From Pseudomonadota bacterium (lineage in GTDB: Bacteria; Pseudomonadota; Alphaproteobacteria; Kiloniellales; J153): a stretch of 15,850 nucleotides of DNA. Each line of letters begins with the position of its first letter. Within the stretch, counting starts at the first letter, position 1. The DNA lies in NCBI GenBank assembly GCA_022572105.1, contig JACZWN010000047.1, forward strand, positions 1 through 15,850, in the 5' to 3' direction. The translations under genes and the position numbers were made by a program. Shown in pieces: positions 6,751 to 15,027 of this stretch. Below the pieces are notes generated by a model. That model saw nothing but the letters and a program-made list of their open reading frames with translations. It had not been told where the DNA came from and did no database searches.

Positions 6751-7995
6751 ATGAGCGCAGCTGACGGACTCCTGGAACCCCAGGTCGAGGAAACCGCGGA
6801 CGCGGCCGAATGCGTCGCCTTCGTGAGTGACAATCAAACCCACGGGGTCGTCGAATCGGTGATCTCGCAATTCTTCGATGCGCCCGTGGTGGCCGACGGC
6901 GGCAGCCAGCAGGCGCTGGAATACCTCTCCGAGTTTCCGGCGCCCAAGGTGATCATCGTGGATATCGGCGATTCCTCGGCGCCGCTGACCGCCATGCTCT
7001 CGTTGACCGCCGCCTTCACCGAGGATACCCGGCTGATCGGCATCGGCACCATCAACGACATCAACCTGTACCGCGAGATGGTCGGCGCGGGGATCACCGA
7101 CTACCTGGTCAAGCCGGTAACCGAAAAAGCCCTCGCCGCGGCCTTGGCGCGCGCGGAGGAACCGATCCACGACCCGGCGGCCGTGGAGGAAACGCCGAAC
7201 CCCGACAAAGTCAAGCGGATCGCGATCATCGGATCGCGTGGCGGGGTCGGCGCCAGCAGCCTGGCGGTCAACCTGGCTTGGCTGTTCAGTCAGGAGTACA
7301 AGCAACATACGGCGCTCATCGACCTCGATCTCGAGTTCGGGACGGTCGCCCTGTTGCTCGACCTCGAGCCGACCACGGGCCTGCGCGAAGCGCTCGAGAG
7401 CCCGACGCGTATCGACAGCCTCTTCGTCGAGAGCGCCACGGCGAAGCTGACCGAGACCCTTTCTGTCATGGCGACGGAAGAAACCCTGTCGACGGACGTC
7501 CATTTCAAACCGGAAGCCATCGATCTTCTGTTCGACACGCTGGGGCGCTCCAACGAGGTGATCGTCATCGACCTGCCTCGCTCGGCCCTGACGGTGCGCC
7601 AGCGCGTCTTCGAGACGGCCACCAACGTTCTGCTCGTCACCGAACTCACCCTGCCCGGCTTACGCGATTCCATGCGCATTCTATCCAGTATCGAAGAGGT
7701 CGCCAGCGGCACGCCCGTGACCGTGATCGTCAACCGTGCCGGCGGGGCGCAACAGGCCATGCCGCCCAAGGACTTCCAGAAGGCGCTCGGCCACAAGGTC
7801 GACTTCCTGATTCCCCAGGACGAGAAGGCCTTCAAGCAAAGCGCCAACAACGGTAAGCCTCTGGTCCAGACCGACGCGCGCGGCAAAGCTAGCAAAGCCA
7901 TACGCGCCATCGCGGCGAAGCTCTGCAAGAACAGCCAGCCTGCGGCGGAAAAGAAAGACAAGAAGTCCTGGAGCCAGATGTTCAAGAAGGGCTAG
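6751..7995 (+). CDS. cpaE: CpaE/TadZ pilus localisation ATPase
   Basis: This 414-residue protein joins an N-terminal receiver-like domain (about 20-135) to a ParA/MinD-type ATPase domain (about 155-390). The first domain keeps an Asp in VIIVDIGD (Asp71) and the LVKP lysine (Lys121), but lacks the full acidic pocket and is probably not phosphorylated. The second has a deviant Walker A, GSRGGVGASS (161-170), in which the usual GK[ST] lysine is replaced by Ala, as often seen in CpaE/TadZ. It then has DLDLEFG and the later VIVIDLPR. CpaE proteins mark the cell pole or the site of pilus assembly and recruit the motor. The ATG at 6751 was chosen; a TTG at 6742 overlapping the cpaD stop is the alternative. 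The tail is lysine-rich. Confidence 0.92.
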   Translation: MSAADGLLEPQVEETADAAECVAFVSDNQTHGVVESVISQFFDAPVVADGGSQQALEYLSEFPAPKVIIVDIGDSSAPLTAMLSLTAAFTEDTRLIGIGTINDINLYREMVGAGITDYLVKPVTEKALAAALARAEEPIHDPAAVEETPNPDKVKRIAIIGSRGGVGASSLAVNLAWLFSQEYKQHTALIDLDLEFGTVALLLDLEPTTGLREALESPTRIDSLFVESATAKLTETLSVMATEETLSTDVHFKPEAIDLLFDTLGRSNEVIVIDLPRSALTVRQRVFETATNVLLVTELTLPGLRDSMRILSSIEEVASGTPVTVIVNRAGGAQQAMPPKDFQKALGHKVDFLIPQDEKAFKQSANNGKPLVQTDARGKASKAIRAIAAKLCKNSQPAAEKKDKKSWSQMFKKG

Positions 7996-8001
7996 GCCGC
8001 G

Positions 8002-9684
8002 ATGGAGGGGGCAACCGCCAAGGCCGCATCGGACTCGCCGAACGGCGGTAACGGCAAATCGGCAAGAGTTCGCGGCCAGAACGCCGCTGTCGGACGGTTC
8101 CTGGAGGAACTGCGGCCGAAGGTTCTCGCCGCTTTCGAGAACGACAACGTGGGTAGTCTGCCGCGGCCGGAACTCGCGGTGCGCATCGGCCAGATCGTGA
8201 CCACGGAAACCGAGCAGGAAGCGCTCAATCTGCTCGAGCGCCGGAACCTGGTCGGCGGTCTCATCAACTGGCTCTTGCATTGCAGCCCCAAGGCCCCGCC
8301 CAAACCGGATCCAGCCGCCGCCAGGCCCGGCGCGAACCGCGACGGAGTCGCGCGCACCGCAACGTCACGGCCAAACGGCGAATCCAAAGACGACACGAAA
8401 ACACAGGATCAGTCGGCGGCGTACTCCAAGACGGTCGCCGAAGCCAAGCAGACGATCCAGCCCCTGGTCATGGACCGGCTGGACGTTTCGGCCGCGTCCC
8501 AGCTGCCGCGCGAGGACCTGTCCCATCAGCTCCGCGACATCGTCACGGAGGTCCTCGACGAGGAGAAGCTGCGCCTCAACAGCCCCGAGCAGACGGCGGT
8601 CGTGGAGTTGCTGCTCGACGACATGCTGGGCCTGGGTCCCCTCGAGCCGTTGCTGGCCGACGATTCCATTACCGACATCCTGGTCAACGGTCCGTTCCAG
8701 ACTTACATCGAACGTCACGGCAAGCTCGAATTGACCGACGTGCACTTCCGCAACAACGAGCACGTGCTGAACATCGCGCGCCGCATCGTGTCGATCATCG
8801 GCCGGCGCGTCGACGAGACCAGCCCCCTGGTCGACGCCCGGTTACAGGACGGCAGCCGCGTCAACATCATCATCCCGCCGCTCGCCATCGACGGGCCGGC
8901 GATCTCGATCCGCAAGTTCGCCAAGAAGTCCATCACCCTCGACGTGATGAAAAGGCAGAACAACGTCTCCGACGCCATGGCCACGGTCCTCAAGATCGCG
9001 GCCCGAAGCCAGCTCAACATCCTGATCTCGGGCGGTACCGGCTCGGGTAAGACGACTCTCTTGAACGCCATGTCGCAGATGATCGACGAACGCGAGCGCA
9101 TCGTCACCATCGAGGACGCGGCCGAATTGCAGCTCCAACAGCCGCACGTGGTCCGCCTCGAGACGCGCCCGGCCAATCTCGAGGGAACCGGCGAGATCAC
9201 CATGCGCGATTTGGTCAAGAACGCGCTGCGCATGCGCCCCGACCGCATCATCCTCGGCGAGGTGCGCGGCTCCGAGGCGGTCGACATGTTGCAGGCCATG
9301 AACACCGGCCACGACGGCTCGCTCGGCACGGTCCACGCCAACCGCCCGCGCGAAGCGTTGACCCGTCTGGAGAACATGGTCGGCATGGCCGGCATCAACC
9401 TGCCGGCCAAGGCCGTGCGCACTCAGATCGCCGCGGCCCTCGACATGATCGTTCAGGTCTCGCGCATGCGCGACGGCATGCGCCGGATCACCCACATCAC
9501 CGAGGTCGTGGGCATGGAGGGCGACATCATCACCACCCAGGACCTGTTCGTCTTCGACTTCGAGGGCGAGGGCCTGGACGGCATGTTGAAGGGTAGCTTC
9601 CGTTCCACCGGCCTGCGTCCGCATTTCGCACCCAAGGCCGCTTACTTCGGCCTCGAGAAACGGCTACTGGAGTGCATAGGATGA
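8002..9684 (+). CDS. cpaF: Tad pilus motor ATPase CpaF/TadA
   Basis: This 560-residue secretion ATPase of the GspE/VirB11 superfamily powers Flp pilus extension and probably also retraction. All motor motifs are intact: Walker A GGTGSGKTT (344-352), Asp box TIEDAAELQL (369-378), Walker B DRIILGEVRG (414-423) and His box GHDGSLGTVHAN (436-447). The helical domain before it (about 140-212, including LPREDLSHQLRDIVTEVLDE) is the standard CpaF N-terminus. In front lies an extra segment (about 30-93, with SLPRPELAVRIGQIVT) that resembles the same domain, separated from it by a 45-residue low-complexity linker. This makes the protein longer than most CpaF homologues (about 450-500 residues). A weak AAGGG precedes the ATG by 10 bases. 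The stop overlaps the tadB start (ATGA), indicating translational coupling. Confidence 0.96.
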   Translation: MEGATAKAASDSPNGGNGKSARVRGQNAAVGRFLEELRPKVLAAFENDNVGSLPRPELAVRIGQIVTTETEQEALNLLERRNLVGGLINWLLHCSPKAPPKPDPAAARPGANRDGVARTATSRPNGESKDDTKTQDQSAAYSKTVAEAKQTIQPLVMDRLDVSAASQLPREDLSHQLRDIVTEVLDEEKLRLNSPEQTAVVELLLDDMLGLGPLEPLLADDSITDILVNGPFQTYIERHGKLELTDVHFRNNEHVLNIARRIVSIIGRRVDETSPLVDARLQDGSRVNIIIPPLAIDGPAISIRKFAKKSITLDVMKRQNNVSDAMATVLKIAARSQLNILISGGTGSGKTTLLNAMSQMIDERERIVTIEDAAELQLQQPHVVRLETRPANLEGTGEITMRDLVKNALRMRPDRIILGEVRGSEAVDMLQAMNTGHDGSLGTVHANRPREALTRLENMVGMAGINLPAKAVRTQIAAALDMIVQVSRMRDGMRRITHITEVVGMEGDIITTQDLFVFDFEGEGLDGMLKGSFRSTGLRPHFAPKAAYFGLEKRLLECIG

Positions 9685-10679
9685 ACCCAGGCTCGTTTCT
9701 TGGCGACAGTCCGGAGATGTGGCTGCTGCTCGCGTCGCCGCTCGGGCTCTTCCTCCTCTTCTTAATTTTCTTGGTGGGAAACGGCACGCGGCGCCAGATG
9801 TCGCGGCGCATCGATCGCATCAAAAAAGGCCACGGCGAGAAACCCACGCCGGTGCAGATCATCAGCGCGCGCCGCGCTGCCACCTCGGGCCCGCTCCCGG
9901 GTCTGGACGAGCTGGTCAAAAAGCTGATTCCGCGCGAGGAAATGCTGCGCCTTCGTCTGGTACGCGCCGGCATGGAAGTTTCGATCGGCATTTACATCCT
10001 CATCTGCCTGGCCGTCGGGCTGGTCGGGATAACGGGCGCGGCGATCGCCGGTCTACCCCTGCCCGCGGCCGCGCTGACCGGTGTGTTTCTCGGCCTCGGC
10101 CTGCCCCACCACTACGTCGGCCGCCGATTCAAAAAACGCCAGATACGCTTCATCACATATTTCCCGGATGCGATCGATCTGATGGTGCGGAGCGTGAAGG
10201 CCGGGCTCCCGATCACGGAAGCGATCAAGGCCGCGAGCGAGGAAATACCCGACCCGGTGGGCATCGAATTGAAACGGATCATCGACGGCGTTCGCGTGGG
10301 CCGTAAGATGAACGAAATTTTAGAGGAGACCTGTAAGCGTCTCAACCTTCCGGAATTCAACTTCTTCGCCATTTCGTTGTCGATTCAGACGGAAACCGGC
10401 GGCAACCTCGCCGAAACCTTGAACAATCTCTCCGAAGTGCTGCGCGGGCGCCGCCAACTCAAGCGCAAGATCAAGGCGCTGTCGTCGGAAGCCAAGGCCA
10501 GCGCTTATATCATCGGTTCCCTGCCTTTCATCATGTGCCTTCTGATCTGGTTCATGAACGCGGAGTACATCGAGGGTCTGTTCATGGATGTCCGCGGCCA
10601 ATTCATGATCGGCGGCGCCCTCGCCATGATCGCCACCGGGGCGATGGTCATGAGCAAAATGACTAAATTCGAGATTTGA
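9681..10679 (+). CDS. tadB: Tad inner-membrane platform protein TadB
   Basis: This 332-residue T2SSF-family platform protein has an N-terminal membrane segment (about 13-33), a basic cytoplasmic stretch, and a pair of helices at about 101-146. The GspF-type domain (about 160-285) follows, starting YFPDAIDLMVRSVKAGLPIT and including the GNLAETLNNLSEVLR motif. Two further membrane segments lie at about 275-292 and 308-325. In Tad machines TadB and TadC form the inner-membrane core on which the CpaF motor acts. The ATG at 9681 overlaps the cpaF stop by four bases. An in-frame GTG at 9672 is less likely because the overlap arrangement is typical of coupled genes. Only two bases separate it from tadC. 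Confidence 0.94.
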   Translation: MNPGSFLGDSPEMWLLLASPLGLFLLFLIFLVGNGTRRQMSRRIDRIKKGHGEKPTPVQIISARRAATSGPLPGLDELVKKLIPREEMLRLRLVRAGMEVSIGIYILICLAVGLVGITGAAIAGLPLPAAALTGVFLGLGLPHHYVGRRFKKRQIRFITYFPDAIDLMVRSVKAGLPITEAIKAASEEIPDPVGIELKRIIDGVRVGRKMNEILEETCKRLNLPEFNFFAISLSIQTETGGNLAETLNNLSEVLRGRRQLKRKIKALSSEAKASAYIIGSLPFIMCLLIWFMNAEYIEGLFMDVRGQFMIGGALAMIATGAMVMSKMTKFEI

Positions 10680-10681
10680 AC

Positions 10682-11653
10682 ATGGAAGCCTATCTTCCTG
10701 CTGGCACCTCGATCGAGGACGTCCTGATCATCATGTCGGCACTTTCGGCGGGCTCGGTCGCTGTCTCGATTTGGTTCACGCTTCTCTACAAGGAGCCCGG
10801 GGTGCGGCGGGCAAAGTTGATCGCGGCCCAGCGCACGGCCTTGCGCAGCGCCGTGGCAGGGCCGCGCCGCAGGCAGGAGCGACTGCCCACGATTGGCCTG
10901 ATGCGCAAGGTGGTCGACCGGCTGAACCTCCTGAAAAGCGGTCAATCCGAGCGGATCTCGATTAAGCTGATGCGCGCCGGCTGGCGCTCGAAGGATGCGA
11001 TCATCGGTTACCTTTTCGCGAAGCTGGCTTTGCCGCTGAGCTTCGGCGTCCTCGTCGTGTTCTTTCTCTACGGTCTCGACCTCTACGACTTGCAGCCCAC
11101 CACCAAGTTGGGGGTCGCCCTGGCCAGCGTCATCTTCGGCGCCTACCTGCCGGACATTGTGATCAAGAACAAGACGCAGAAGCGCCAGCACACGATCGGC
11201 AAGGCCCTGCCGGACGCGCTCGACCTCATGGTCATCTGCGCCGAGGCCGGCCTGAGCCTGGATGCCACGCTCAATCGCGTCAGCCAAGAGATGGAACTGG
11301 CCTGCCTGGAGCTGGCCGACGAACTCGGCCTGACCGGTCTCGAGCTGGGCTTCCTGCCGGATCGACGCAAGGCGCTACAGAACCTGGCGCGACGCGTCGA
11401 TCTGCCCGTGGTCCGCGGCGTGGTCAACACCCTCATGCAAGCGGAAAAATACGGCACGCCGCTGGCTCAGTCGCTGCGCATCATGTCGGCCGAATCCCGC
11501 AACGAGCGCGTCATGAAGGCCGAGGAGAAGGCGGCCCGCCTACCGGCGCTGCTCACGGTGCCGATGATTATCTTTGTCCTGCCGCCGCTTTTCGTGGTCC
11601 TGCTCGGCCGGGCGATCCTCAACCTAATGGACGCCTTCGCAGACATGTTGTGA
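10682..11653 (+). CDS. tadC: Tad inner-membrane platform protein TadC
   Basis: This 323-residue second T2SSF-family platform protein is the partner of TadB. It has an N-terminal membrane segment (about 13-35), a helix pair (about 110-160), and the GspF-type domain starting ALPDALDLMVICAEAGLSLD (176-195). The conserved RRVDLPVVRGVVNTLMQAEK stretch and a final membrane helix (about 288-310, with TVPMIIFVLPPLFVVLLG) follow. The ATG at 10682 was preferred over the TTG at 10676, which would overlap the tadB stop; neither has a strong ribosome site. It is the last gene of the plus-strand run. A hairpin and a convergent operon follow, and tadD, which often comes next, is absent. Confidence 0.94.
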   Translation: MEAYLPAGTSIEDVLIIMSALSAGSVAVSIWFTLLYKEPGVRRAKLIAAQRTALRSAVAGPRRRQERLPTIGLMRKVVDRLNLLKSGQSERISIKLMRAGWRSKDAIIGYLFAKLALPLSFGVLVVFFLYGLDLYDLQPTTKLGVALASVIFGAYLPDIVIKNKTQKRQHTIGKALPDALDLMVICAEAGLSLDATLNRVSQEMELACLELADELGLTGLELGFLPDRRKALQNLARRVDLPVVRGVVNTLMQAEKYGTPLAQSLRIMSAESRNERVMKAEEKAARLPALLTVPMIIFVLPPLFVVLLGRAILNLMDAFADML

Positions 11654-11662
11654 TCATAATTA

Positions 11663-11682
11663 ATACCAAGTCTTCTTGGTAT
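11663..11682. terminator. hairpin between convergent operons
   Basis: ATACCAAG (11663-11670) and CTTGGTAT (11675-11682) form a perfect 8-bp stem with a TCTT loop. It lies 10 bases after the tadC stop and touches the stop codon of the minus-strand CoA-transferase gene. There is no T-run on the plus strand. On the minus strand the hairpin is followed by TAATTATGAT. It is a plausible weak bidirectional terminator or transcript-end stabiliser. Confidence 0.5.
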
Positions 11683-12921
11683 CAGGCCGCGACCACTGCG
11701 CCTGCGGCGATGAGCGCCTCGATCTCGGCCTCGTCGTAACCGTGCTCGGCCAGGACGGCGCGCGTGTGCTCGCCGTAGACGGGCGCGCCGGCGGCGACCG
11801 CACCCGGGGTCTCGGAGAACTTGAGCGGCAGGCCGATGGCCTTGACCGGTCCGAGCCGGCTGTGCTCCGGGGCGACCACCATCGCGCGGGCGAGCGTCTT
11901 GGGGGTCCTCCTGCATCTCCCGGACGCTCAGGACCGGCCCGGCCGGCACGCCGGCGGCATCGAGGCGCTTCAGCCACTGGGCGCCGGGGCGGGTGCGGAA
12001 GATCCGGCTCAGTATCGTCTCCAGTTCCTTCAGGTGGCCCATGCGCCCGGCGCTGTCGGTAAAGCGCGGGTCATCGGCCAGGTCGGGCGCCTCCAGAACC
12101 TCCAGCAGGCGCAGCCAGTTGCCCTGGTTGGCGGCGCCCAGGGTGATCCAGCCGTCGGCCGTCTCGAAGGCCTGGTAGGGCGCGTTCAGCGGATGCGCCG
12201 AGCCCATGGGCCCGGGCGAGACACCGGTCGCGAAGGCGATCGCCGACTGCCAGTAGGTGTGGACGATGCCGGCCTCGAACAGCGAGGTGTCGACGCGCTG
12301 GCCGCGCCCGGTCCTCTGGCGCTCGATAGTGGCGGCCAGGATACCCAGGGCGCCGAGAATGCCGGCGGTGATGTCGGTGACCGGCGCGCCGACCTTGACC
12401 GGCGGGCGCCCCGCCCCTTCCCCGGTGATGCTCATGAGCCCGCTCATGCCCTGGGCGATGAGGTCGAAGCCGCCACGCCCAGCGTAAGGCCCGCTGCGCC
12501 CGAAGCCCGAGATCTCGCAGTAGATCAGGCCCGGGTTGTCCGCGCGCAGGGTCTCGTAGCCGAGGCCCAAGCGCTCCATGGTGCCCAACCGATAGTTCTC
12601 GATCAGCGCATCGGCCGAGGCGGCGAGCCGACGCAGCACCGCCTTGCCCCGCTCGTGCTTGAGGTCGACGGCGATGCCCCGCTTGTTGCGGTTCATCATC
12701 ATGAAGGCGGCGGACTCGCCGTCGATGTCGGGCGGCAGGAAGCTGCGCGAATCGTCGCCGCCGGGCACCTTCTCGACCTTGATCACCTCGGCGCCCATGT
12801 CGGCCAGCATCAGGCCGCATACCGGGCCGGCCATGATGTGCGCCAGCTCGATCACCTTGAGTCCGGCCAGCGGTCCCTTGCGCCCGGTCATCTCGGGCGC
12901 CCCCATCTCAGCGCTCCCCAT
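11682..12921 (-). pseudogene. frameshifted CaiB/BaiF class III CoA-transferase
   Basis: The gene encodes a class III (formyl-CoA-transferase/CaiB/BaiF) CoA-transferase, which moves CoA between carboxylic acids. The reading frame from the ATG at 12921 shows the family start PLAGLKVIELAHIMAGPV, then LMLADMGAEVIKVEKVPGGD, the NRNKRGIAVDLK motif, the likely catalytic Asp183 in GAPVTDITAG, and TGRGQRVDTSLFEAG. Family similarity stops at EDPQ, about residue 339. It resumes in another frame as TLARAMVVAPEHSRLG and continues through GEHTRAVLAEHGYDEAEIEA to a TGA at 11684-11682. One extra base in the G5 run at 11901-11905 explains the shift; with G4 the product is a normal 412 residues (EDPKTLARAM). 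Left uncorrected, the frame runs on to 11467, antisense to tadC. It may be a real mutation or a homopolymer sequencing error. The substrate is unknown. Confidence 0.85.
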
Positions 12922-12933
12922 CTCAGCGCCCCT
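12889..12933 (-). repeat. three 15-base start-codon repeats
   Basis: Three imperfect 15-base units lie head to tail at 12889-12903, 12904-12918 and 12919-12933. Read on the minus strand, each ends in GAGATG and starts with a G-rich block (AGGGGCGCTGAGATG, GGGAGCGCTGAGATG, GGGGCGCCCGAGATG). Each unit therefore offers an in-frame ATG for the CoA-transferase with a purine-rich stretch ahead of it. The first two also carry TGAG, and in the first this TGA is the stop of the crotonase gene. The true CoA-transferase start could be at 12921, 12906 or 12891. Confidence 0.8.
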
Positions 12934-13702
12934 TGAACGCGGGCTTGGTCTTGTCGAGGAACGAGCGGGTGCCGATCCGGAAGTCCTCGGTGTCGAAGCA
13001 GGCGAAGCCCTCGTCCAGCTCCGCCTGGGTCAGCGGCGCCGGATCGTCGAGGCGGCGCAGGAACCGCTTGTGCCAGCGCGCGACCAGCGGCGCGCCCTCG
13101 GCGATGCGCCGGGCCGTCTCCATGGCCTCGCGCTCGACCTGATCGTCGGGCACGACCCGGTTGACCAGGCCCTTGTCCTTGGCCTCTTGGGCGCCGAAGA
13201 CCCGGCCCTCGAGCAGAATCTCGAGGGTGGCCGCGCGGCCGACCAGGCGCAGCAGCCCTTCGATCTCGGCATAGGCCATGACCAGCCCGAGGCGTTTGAT
13301 CGGCACGCCGAAGCGGCTCGACTCGCCGCAGATGCGCAGGTCGCAGAGCGCCGCGATCTCCAGCCCGCCACCCACGCAGATGCCCTCGATGAGCGCGACC
13401 GTCGGATGCCGGCAGTCGCGGATCGCGCTCAGGGCGTCGTGCAGGATCTCGCCGTAGGCCTTGGCCTGCTCCGAGTTGGCGCGCTCGGTCGTGAACTCGG
13501 AGATGTCGTTGCCCGGCGCGAAGGACTTGCCGCCGGCCCCGCGCAGCACCACGCAACGCAAATCTTCGTCGTCGGAGAGCCCGGTCATGGCCTCGCCCAA
13601 GCGCCGCCACATGGGCTTGGTCAGCGCGTTGAGCTTGTCCGGGCGGTTGAGGACGACGGTGGCGATCGCCCCGTCGCGCTTGACCAGAATCGTATCCGAC
13701 AT
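12923..13702 (-). CDS. crotonase (enoyl-CoA hydratase/isomerase) family protein
   Basis: This 259-residue crotonase-fold protein acts on acyl-CoA thioesters and has the usual family length. The first oxyanion-hole region is present as KSFAPGNDISEF (59-70), the second as GICVGGGLEIAALCDLRI (107-124), with Glu115 at the position of the first catalytic glutamate. The second catalytic glutamate of true hydratases (in FGxPE) is replaced: here the sequence is FGVPIKRLGL, with Ile135. The activity may therefore be isomerase, hydrolase or another crotonase reaction rather than simple hydration. ATG at 13702 was chosen because AGAGGG, overlapping the stop of the upstream aminotransferase gene, lies 9 bases before it; the frame is open further upstream. 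One base separates its stop from the CoA-transferase ATG, so the genes are cotranscribed and probably coupled. Confidence 0.9.
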   Translation of the reverse strand: MSDTILVKRDGAIATVVLNRPDKLNALTKPMWRRLGEAMTGLSDDEDLRCVVLRGAGGKSFAPGNDISEFTTERANSEQAKAYGEILHDALSAIRDCRHPTVALIEGICVGGGLEIAALCDLRICGESSRFGVPIKRLGLVMAYAEIEGLLRLVGRAATLEILLEGRVFGAQEAKDKGLVNRVVPDDQVEREAMETARRIAEGAPLVARWHKRFLRRLDDPAPLTQAELDEGFACFDTEDFRIGTRSFLDKTKPAFKGR

Positions 13703-13715
13703 GGCGTTGTGCCCT

Positions 13716-14915
13716 CTAACCTTCGCCGGCGCCGGCGCCGCCACCGGCCAGATAGTCGATCGCCACCTGCACGCCGCCCTTGCTGTGCGGCACGCCGGCC
13801 GCCGCCAGGCCCATCTCGATGCCGGCCAGCGTGCCCGCGAGCATGATCTCGTTGAAGTCGCCCAGGTGACCGATGCGGAATACCTTGCCCGCGACCTTGC
13901 CCAGGCCGTTGCCGAGCGACATGTTGTAGCGCTCCAGCACCACCTTGCGGAAGGCGTCGGCGTCGTGACCGGCGGGCATCAGCACCGCGGTCAGCGAGTT
14001 GCTGTACTCGCGCGGGTCGACGCAGAGGATCTCCAGGCCCCAGGCCCGGACCGCGCGGCGGCTCGCCTCGGCCAGGCGCCCGTGGCGCGCGAATACCGCC
14101 GCCAGCCCCTCGTCCAGCAGCATGTGGAGCGCCTCCTGGAGGCCGTAGAGCAGATTGGTCGCCGGCGTGTAGGGGAAGTAGCCGGTGGCGTTGGTTTCGA
14201 GCATGTCCTCCCAGTCCCAGTAGGAGCGCGGCAGGCGCGCATCCCGGGACGCGGCCCGGGCCTTCTCGCTGATCGCGTTGAAGCTCAAGCCCGGGGGCAG
14301 CATCAGGCCCTTCTGGGAGCCGGCCACGGTCACGTCGACGCCCCACTCGTCGTGCCGGTAGTCGATCGAGGCCAGCGAGGAGATGGTGTCGACGAAGAAC
14401 AGCGCCGGATGCCGGGCGCGGTCGATCGCGGCGCGGACCTCGCCGACCCGCGTGGTCACTCCGCTCGAGGTTTCGTTGTGGACCGCGCAGACCGCCCTGA
14501 TCTCGTGGCCCTTGTCCTCGGCCAGCTTGGCCTCGACCGCCTCGGGATCGACGCCGTGGCGCCAGTCGCCGGGCACGAAATCCACGGTTAGGCCGAGGCG
14601 CTCGGCCAGGCGCCGCCACAGGGTCGCGAAGTGGCCGGTCTCGAACATCAGCACCCGGTCGCCCGGCGACAGGGTGTTGACCAGCGCCGCCTCCCAGGCG
14701 CCGGTGCCCGAGGCCGGATAGATCACCACCGGCGCCTCGGTCTTGAACACCGTCTTGAGGCCGGCCAGGACCTCGCGGACCAGCTCGCCGAAGGCCGGTC
14801 CGCGGTGGTCGACGGTGGGCCGGTCGATGGCGCGCAGGATGCGGTCCGGCACGTTGGTCGGCCCGGGGATCTGCAGGAAGTGACGCCCGCTGGTGTTGGG
14901 ACTGTTCTTGGACAT
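13716..14915 (-). CDS. serine/alanine-glyoxylate-type aminotransferase (class V)
   Basis: This 399-residue PLP enzyme of aminotransferase class V is closest in appearance to serine-glyoxylate and alanine-glyoxylate aminotransferases. The start HFLQIPGPTNVPDRILRAI with DRPTVDHRGPAF is the family N-terminus. ASGTGAWEAALVN (68-80) is the cofactor phosphate loop. Asp176 in FFVDTISSLASIDYR should pair with the pyridine nitrogen, and Lys202 in GSQKGLMLPPG is the Schiff-base lysine. The C-terminal EYSNSLTAVLMP and FRIGHLGDFNE motifs are present, so the enzyme looks intact. The preferred amino donor and acceptor (serine, alanine, aspartate; glyoxylate or another 2-oxoacid) cannot be read from sequence. 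ATG at 14915 was chosen because family similarity starts there; the ribosome site is weak. It is the first gene of a three-gene minus-strand operon, 13 bases before the crotonase gene. Confidence 0.92.
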   Translation of the reverse strand: MSKNSPNTSGRHFLQIPGPTNVPDRILRAIDRPTVDHRGPAFGELVREVLAGLKTVFKTEAPVVIYPASGTGAWEAALVNTLSPGDRVLMFETGHFATLWRRLAERLGLTVDFVPGDWRHGVDPEAVEAKLAEDKGHEIRAVCAVHNETSSGVTTRVGEVRAAIDRARHPALFFVDTISSLASIDYRHDEWGVDVTVAGSQKGLMLPPGLSFNAISEKARAASRDARLPRSYWDWEDMLETNATGYFPYTPATNLLYGLQEALHMLLDEGLAAVFARHGRLAEASRRAVRAWGLEILCVDPREYSNSLTAVLMPAGHDADAFRKVVLERYNMSLGNGLGKVAGKVFRIGHLGDFNEIMLAGTLAGIEMGLAAAGVPHSKGGVQVAIDYLAGGGAGAGEG

Positions 14916-15027
14916 GCTGGCAGGCCCACCCGATGAGAGGTGAATTCTACTGGAAGGCCGACAGGATGCCAGACCGCCCGGGCCTTTGGCCAGGGCCGTC
15001 TCGGTTTCTCCGCCTCCCTCATATTGC

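Noticed and set aside
11467..11681. Continuation of the CoA-transferase frame to 11467
   Set aside because: The residues after about 339 are Arg-rich with no family similarity, and the frame runs antisense into tadC; the proper C-terminus lies in the adjacent frame.
13461..14591. Plus-strand open frame opposite the crotonase and aminotransferase genes
   Set aside because: It is antisense to two intact enzymes with all active-site motifs and has low-complexity composition.
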